A program made the translations under genes and the position numbers. This document shows, piece after piece, positions 58,521 through 64,000 of a DNA stretch of 64,000 bases (its first letter is position 1; every line of letters starts with the position of its first letter). Under the pieces are notes generated by a model. That model had not been told where the DNA came from, searched no databases, and saw nothing but the letters and a program-made list of their open reading frames with translations. This stretch comes from Halomonas borealis (lineage in GTDB: Bacteria; Pseudomonadota; Gammaproteobacteria; Pseudomonadales; Halomonadaceae): contig NZ_SDMO01000003.1 of the NCBI RefSeq assembly GCF_004798905.1, positions 186,001 to 250,000 of the forward strand, read 5' to 3'.

Positions 58521-59090
58521 ATGCTGATTCACGAGGGCTGGCTGTCCGGGGCTCGCCGGGCGCCGTCGCCCAATCATAATACACGGCCGCACGACGAGGT
58601 CTCGCTGCTGGTGCTGCATTCCATCAGCTTGCCGCCGGGGGAGTTCGGCGGCGAGGCCATCGAGCGATTGTTCACCAATCGTCTGGACCCGGCAGGGCAT
58701 CCGAGCTTCGCCGAGATAGCGGGGCTTCGGGTCTCGGCACACCTGTTGATCCGCCGCGATGGCGAATGCGTGCAGTTCGTGCCCTTTCAGGCGCGCGCCT
58801 GGCATGCCGGGCGCTCCCGCTGGCGGGACGGCGAGGTCGAGCGCGATGGGCTCAACGACTTCTCGATAGGCATCGAGCTCGAGGGTGACGAGGTCTCGCC
58901 CTATACGGCGGCTCAGTACCGTGTGCTGGCGCAGGCGACGGCGGCGTTGCTGGGTCGCTATCCGGCGCTGACCCCCGAGCGCATCACCAGTCATGCCCGT
59001 GTCGCCCCGTTACGCAAGACCGACCCCGGGCCGGCCTTCGACTGGGCCTATTTTCGTCAATGTCTCGCCGCCGAGGGGATGGTTTCGTAA
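58521..59090 (+). CDS. ampD: 1,6-anhydro-N-acetylmuramyl-L-alanine amidase
   Basis: The 189-residue zinc amidase releases the peptide from anhydro-muropeptides during murein recycling; loss of AmpD derepresses beta-lactamase in relatives. Zinc ligands appear as His33 (LHSIS), His158 (TSHARVAP) and Asp168 (KTDPGPAF). ATG 58521 has AGGGGG upstream. It is divergent from nadC and precedes the aceEF operon. Confidence 0.93.
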   Translation: MLIHEGWLSGARRAPSPNHNTRPHDEVSLLVLHSISLPPGEFGGEAIERLFTNRLDPAGHPSFAEIAGLRVSAHLLIRRDGECVQFVPFQARAWHAGRSRWRDGEVERDGLNDFSIGIELEGDEVSPYTAAQYRVLAQATAALLGRYPALTPERITSHARVAPLRKTDPGPAFDWAYFRQCLAAEGMVS

Positions 59091-59427
59091 TAAAACTTTT
59101 TTTCGTCACGGATGGCTCGATGGCGGAACGTGCCGCGAAGGGTCGAAAGATGGCGGGCATCGCCGTCGATCTTTGCCAATTAAGCAGGAAACGGGAAGCG
59201 TTGAGGGGTTGCAATATTTTGAAAAGGCCTTCCATGTCTGCTTCAATTGGCAGCCGACAGCGTTTGCGGTATCGTCAGCGCACCCACGAATTTCTGTCGC
59301 GCTGACGTGTAAAACGACTACAACCTTGGAACCCCGGCATGGAGGTGATCCCTCCATGACTGCCACTCAAGCGCCACACCCCTTGCTGCGGGGCGGTTGC
59401 CCCCAACGTCATTCGGAGAGACGTCTA
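59091..59427 (+). promoter_or_regulatory. aceEF leader and promoter region, 337 bases
   Basis: The region begins with an A+T-rich patch after ampD and should hold the aceEF promoter, though I cannot pick a confident -35/-10 pair or a PdhR box. Its 3' part has two hairpins: ATGGAGG 59339-59345 with CCTCCAT 59351-59357, and GGGGC 59390-59394 with GCCCC 59399-59403. The first encloses GGAGGTGATC (59341-59350), a perfect ten-base match to the anti-Shine-Dalgarno, next to an ATG at 59356 in frame with aceE. The start by homology is 59428, with its own GGAG. Confidence 0.5.
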
Positions 59428-62106
<2,679 letters not shown>

Positions 62107-62128
62107 GGCGTCGATCGATCGGTGGCAT

Positions 62129-62148
62129 GGCGGGCCTGTGGGCCCGCC
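62129..62148 (+). other. Hairpin between aceE and aceF
   Basis: GGCGGGCC (62129-62136) and GGCCCGCC (62141-62148) form an eight-base GC stem with a four-base loop in the 70-base gap between the two genes. No T tract follows, so it more likely protects or processes the mRNA, or causes partial attenuation, than ends it. Confidence 0.5.
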
Positions 62149-62176
62149 CCCGTCAAGAGTTTGAAGGAGCGCGACC

Positions 62177-64000
62177 TTGAGTAGCGAAATCATCAAAGTG
62201 CCCGACATCGGTGGCGATACCGATGTGGAAATCATCGAGATCGCGGTATCGGAAGGCGACGTCATCGAGCCCGAGGACACCCTGATCACCCTGGAATCCG
62301 ACAAGGCCTCCATGGACGTGCCGAGCCCCAAGGGCGGCAAGGTCGTCAAGGTGCTGGTCAAGGAAGGCGATAGCGTCTCCGAGGGTGACCAGCTCGTCGA
62401 GCTGGAGATCGAGGGTGGCGGCGATGCCGAGTCCGAGCCCCAGCCCGAAGCCGAAAACGCGCCGGCCGAGCCCGAGCAGCAGGCCCCGGACAAGCCGGAG
62501 CCGGCCGCCAAGTCCTCCGGTGGCAGCCAGAGTGTGGACATCACGGTCCCCGACCTGGGCGGTGGCAGTGACGTCGAGATCATCGAGGTCGCGGTCTCCG
62601 CGGGTGACGAGGTGGCCGCCGAGGACGCCCTGATCACCCTGGAGTCCGACAAGGCCTCCATGGACGTGCCGAGCCCGCATGACGGCAAGATCATTAACCT
62701 GACCGTCAAGGAAGGCGACACCGTCTCCGAGGGCGATGTGATCGGCAGCATGCAGATCGCCGGCGGCGAAGAAGCGCCGGCCGAGGCCAGCGCCTCCGAG
62801 CCCGCCGAAGAAGCGGCCCCGGCCGCCGAGCCTGAGCCCACCGCTCAGGCCGGTGGCGAGCCGCAACGCCGCGAGGTCCGGGTGCCGGACCTGGGCGGTG
62901 CCAGCGACGTGCCGATCATCGAGATCGGCGTGACCGCGGGCAGCGACGTGGACGAGGAAGAGCCGCTGGTCACCCTGGAGTCCGACAAGGCCTCCATGGA
63001 TGTGCCGAGCCCGTTCAAGGGCAAGCTGGTCGAGCTCAAGGTGAAGGAAGGCGATACCCTCTCCGAGGGCGACCTGATCGGCTATATCGAGACCGCCGGC
63101 GAAGCGCCGGCGCCTGAGGCCGCCCCTGCGAAGAAGCAGGCGGCCGAGCCTGAGGCGCCGGCCAAGCAGTCGTCGTCTGCCGACACGGCCTCGAGCGGCG
63201 GCCCCAGCCCCGAGGCGCAGATGGCCGCCCATCAGCCCCGCGATGGTAAGCTGGTGCATGCCGGGCCGGCGGTGCGCATGCTGGCTCGCGAGCTCGGCGT
63301 CGACCTCGGCCTGGTCAAACCCAGCGGCCCCAAGGATCGCGTGCTCAAGGACGACGTCCATGCCTACGTCAAGCAGGTGATGGCGAACCCGTCCAAGGCT
63401 GCGTCGGCCTCGGGTCAGGAAGGCGCCGGCATTCCGCCGATCCCGGATCAGGACTTCAGCCAGTTCGGTGAAGTCGAAGAGAAGGCCATGGGTCGCCTGA
63501 TGAAGATGGGCGCCACCAACCTGCATCGCAGCTGGGTCAACGTGCCTCACGTCACCCAGTTCGACGAGGCCGACATCACCGAGCTGGAAGCCTTCCGCAA
63601 GTCGATGAAGGCCGAGGCCGAGGCCCAGGGCGCCAAGCTCACGCCGCTGCCGTTCCTGGTCAAGGCCTGCGCCTTCGCGCTGCAGAAGTTCCCGCAGTTC
63701 AACGTCAGCCTGAAGAGCGATGGCGAGACCGTGGTGCACAAGAAGTACGTGCACATCGGCATCGCCGTGGATACCCCGGATGGCCTGATGGTCCCGGTGA
63801 TCCGCAATGCCGACCAGAAGTCACTGATCGAGCTGGCCAAGGAGACCATCGAACTGGCCGGCAAGGCCCAGTCGAAGAAGCTCAAGCGTGAGGAGATGAC
63901 CGGTGGCTGTTTCACCATCTCCAGCCTGGGCTCGATCGGCGGTACCGCCTTCACGCCGATCGTCAACGCCCCGGAAGTCGCCATCCTCGGCGTCTCCAAG
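62177..64000 (+). CDS. aceF: Pyruvate dehydrogenase E2 (dihydrolipoamide acetyltransferase), 3' end outside window
   Basis: The visible 608 residues contain three lipoyl domains whose lipoylated lysines are Lys43, Lys159 and Lys271, each in SDKASM. Ala/Pro/Glu-rich linkers separate them, followed by a peripheral-subunit-binding domain at about 360-398 and the first part of the acetyltransferase domain from about 430. The catalytic His lies beyond base 64000. The start is TTG at 62177 with AAGGAG seven bases upstream; no ATG or GTG fits the family N-terminus. Three lipoyl domains is the E. coli arrangement. Confidence 0.95.
   Translation, partial: MSSEIIKVPDIGGDTDVEIIEIAVSEGDVIEPEDTLITLESDKASMDVPSPKGGKVVKVLVKEGDSVSEGDQLVELEIEGGGDAESEPQPEAENAPAEPEQQAPDKPEPAAKSSGGSQSVDITVPDLGGGSDVEIIEVAVSAGDEVAAEDALITLESDKASMDVPSPHDGKIINLTVKEGDTVSEGDVIGSMQIAGGEEAPAEASASEPAEEAAPAAEPEPTAQAGGEPQRREVRVPDLGGASDVPIIEIGVTAGSDVDEEEPLVTLESDKASMDVPSPFKGKLVELKVKEGDTLSEGDLIGYIETAGEAPAPEAAPAKKQAAEPEAPAKQSSSADTASSGGPSPEAQMAAHQPRDGKLVHAGPAVRMLARELGVDLGLVKPSGPKDRVLKDDVHAYVKQVMANPSKAASASGQEGAGIPPIPDQDFSQFGEVEEKAMGRLMKMGATNLHRSWVNVPHVTQFDEADITELEAFRKSMKAEAEAQGAKLTPLPFLVKACAFALQKFPQFNVSLKSDGETVVHKKYVHIGIAVDTPDGLMVPVIRNADQKSLIELAKETIELAGKAQSKKLKREEMTGGCFTISSLGSIGGTAFTPIVNAPEVAILGVSK

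Noticed and set aside
62200..63080. Tandem DNA repeats at about 62.25, 62.6 and 62.95 kb
   Set aside because: They are the three lipoyl domains of AceF, conserved at protein level, not a CRISPR array or a mobile repeat.

Overview
The window is about 64 kb of GC-rich, gene-dense chromosomal DNA. Strong G/C at third codon positions, gene content and best-remembered homologues all point to a halophilic or halotolerant gammaproteobacterium of the Halomonadaceae (Halomonas or a close relative). I see no insertion sequence, phage gene, CRISPR array or rRNA. Most of it is ordinary core genome arranged in short, tightly coupled operons. Accessory interest is concentrated in a sensory pair at 4.0-8.2 kb, a 5-oxoproline-type cluster at 14.3-20.7 kb and a cellulose locus at 28.1-42.1 kb.

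Layout. 0-4 kb: an LD-carboxypeptidase cut by the window edge, two proteins of unknown function, and a divergent ArgP regulator / ArgO-type exporter pair. 4-8.2 kb: a LuxP-type AI-2-binding protein, with one base between its stop codon and the start of a membrane protein carrying a LuxQ-like periplasmic sensor, PAS, GGDEF and EAL domains. 8.3-14 kb: a short DUF4399-like piece, an NlpE-META lipoprotein, a YebC-family protein, an M24-fold hydrolase, an MDR oxidoreductase and BenE. 14.1 kb: tRNA-Thr(CGT). 14.3-20.7 kb: biotin carboxylase/BCCP, PxpBC fusion, PxpA and an NRAMP-fold transporter on the minus strand, facing a GntR-family regulator across a perfect palindrome. 20.7-28 kb: tesB, tadA, mltF, purL and a small zinc-ribbon protein. 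28.1-38.5 kb (minus): bcsR-Q-A-B-Z-C. 38.6-42.1 kb (plus): bcsE-F-G. 42-51.8 kb: radD, scpA-scpB-rluB, two identical tRNA-Lys genes, nadA, bepA, a TusA-family protein and a PerM-type protein. 51.8-59.1 kb: bcp, dapA-bamC-MBL hydrolase-purC, trmO, a GNAT acetyltransferase, nadC and ampD. 59.4-64 kb: aceE and the start of aceF.

How the genes work together. The most interesting reading joins the LuxP pair to the cellulose locus. LuxP appears competent to bind AI-2, because all nine ligand residues known from Vibrio harveyi LuxP are present at a constant offset. Its partner is not a histidine kinase but an enzyme able in principle to make and degrade c-di-GMP. The cellulose locus encodes two c-di-GMP receptors (the BcsA PilZ domain and the BcsE GIL domain) and the BcsG phosphoethanolamine transferase. 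An AI-2 to c-di-GMP to phosphoethanolamine-cellulose route is therefore plausible, but it is an inference from sequence. A second notable system is the Pxp-type cluster, which includes its own biotin carboxylase/biotin carrier and an NRAMP-fold transporter without the usual metal-binding motifs.

Limits: everything was read by eye. Residue alignments to LuxP, Bcs proteins and others rely on remembered reference sequences, and start codons were chosen by ribosome-binding sites and family lengths.
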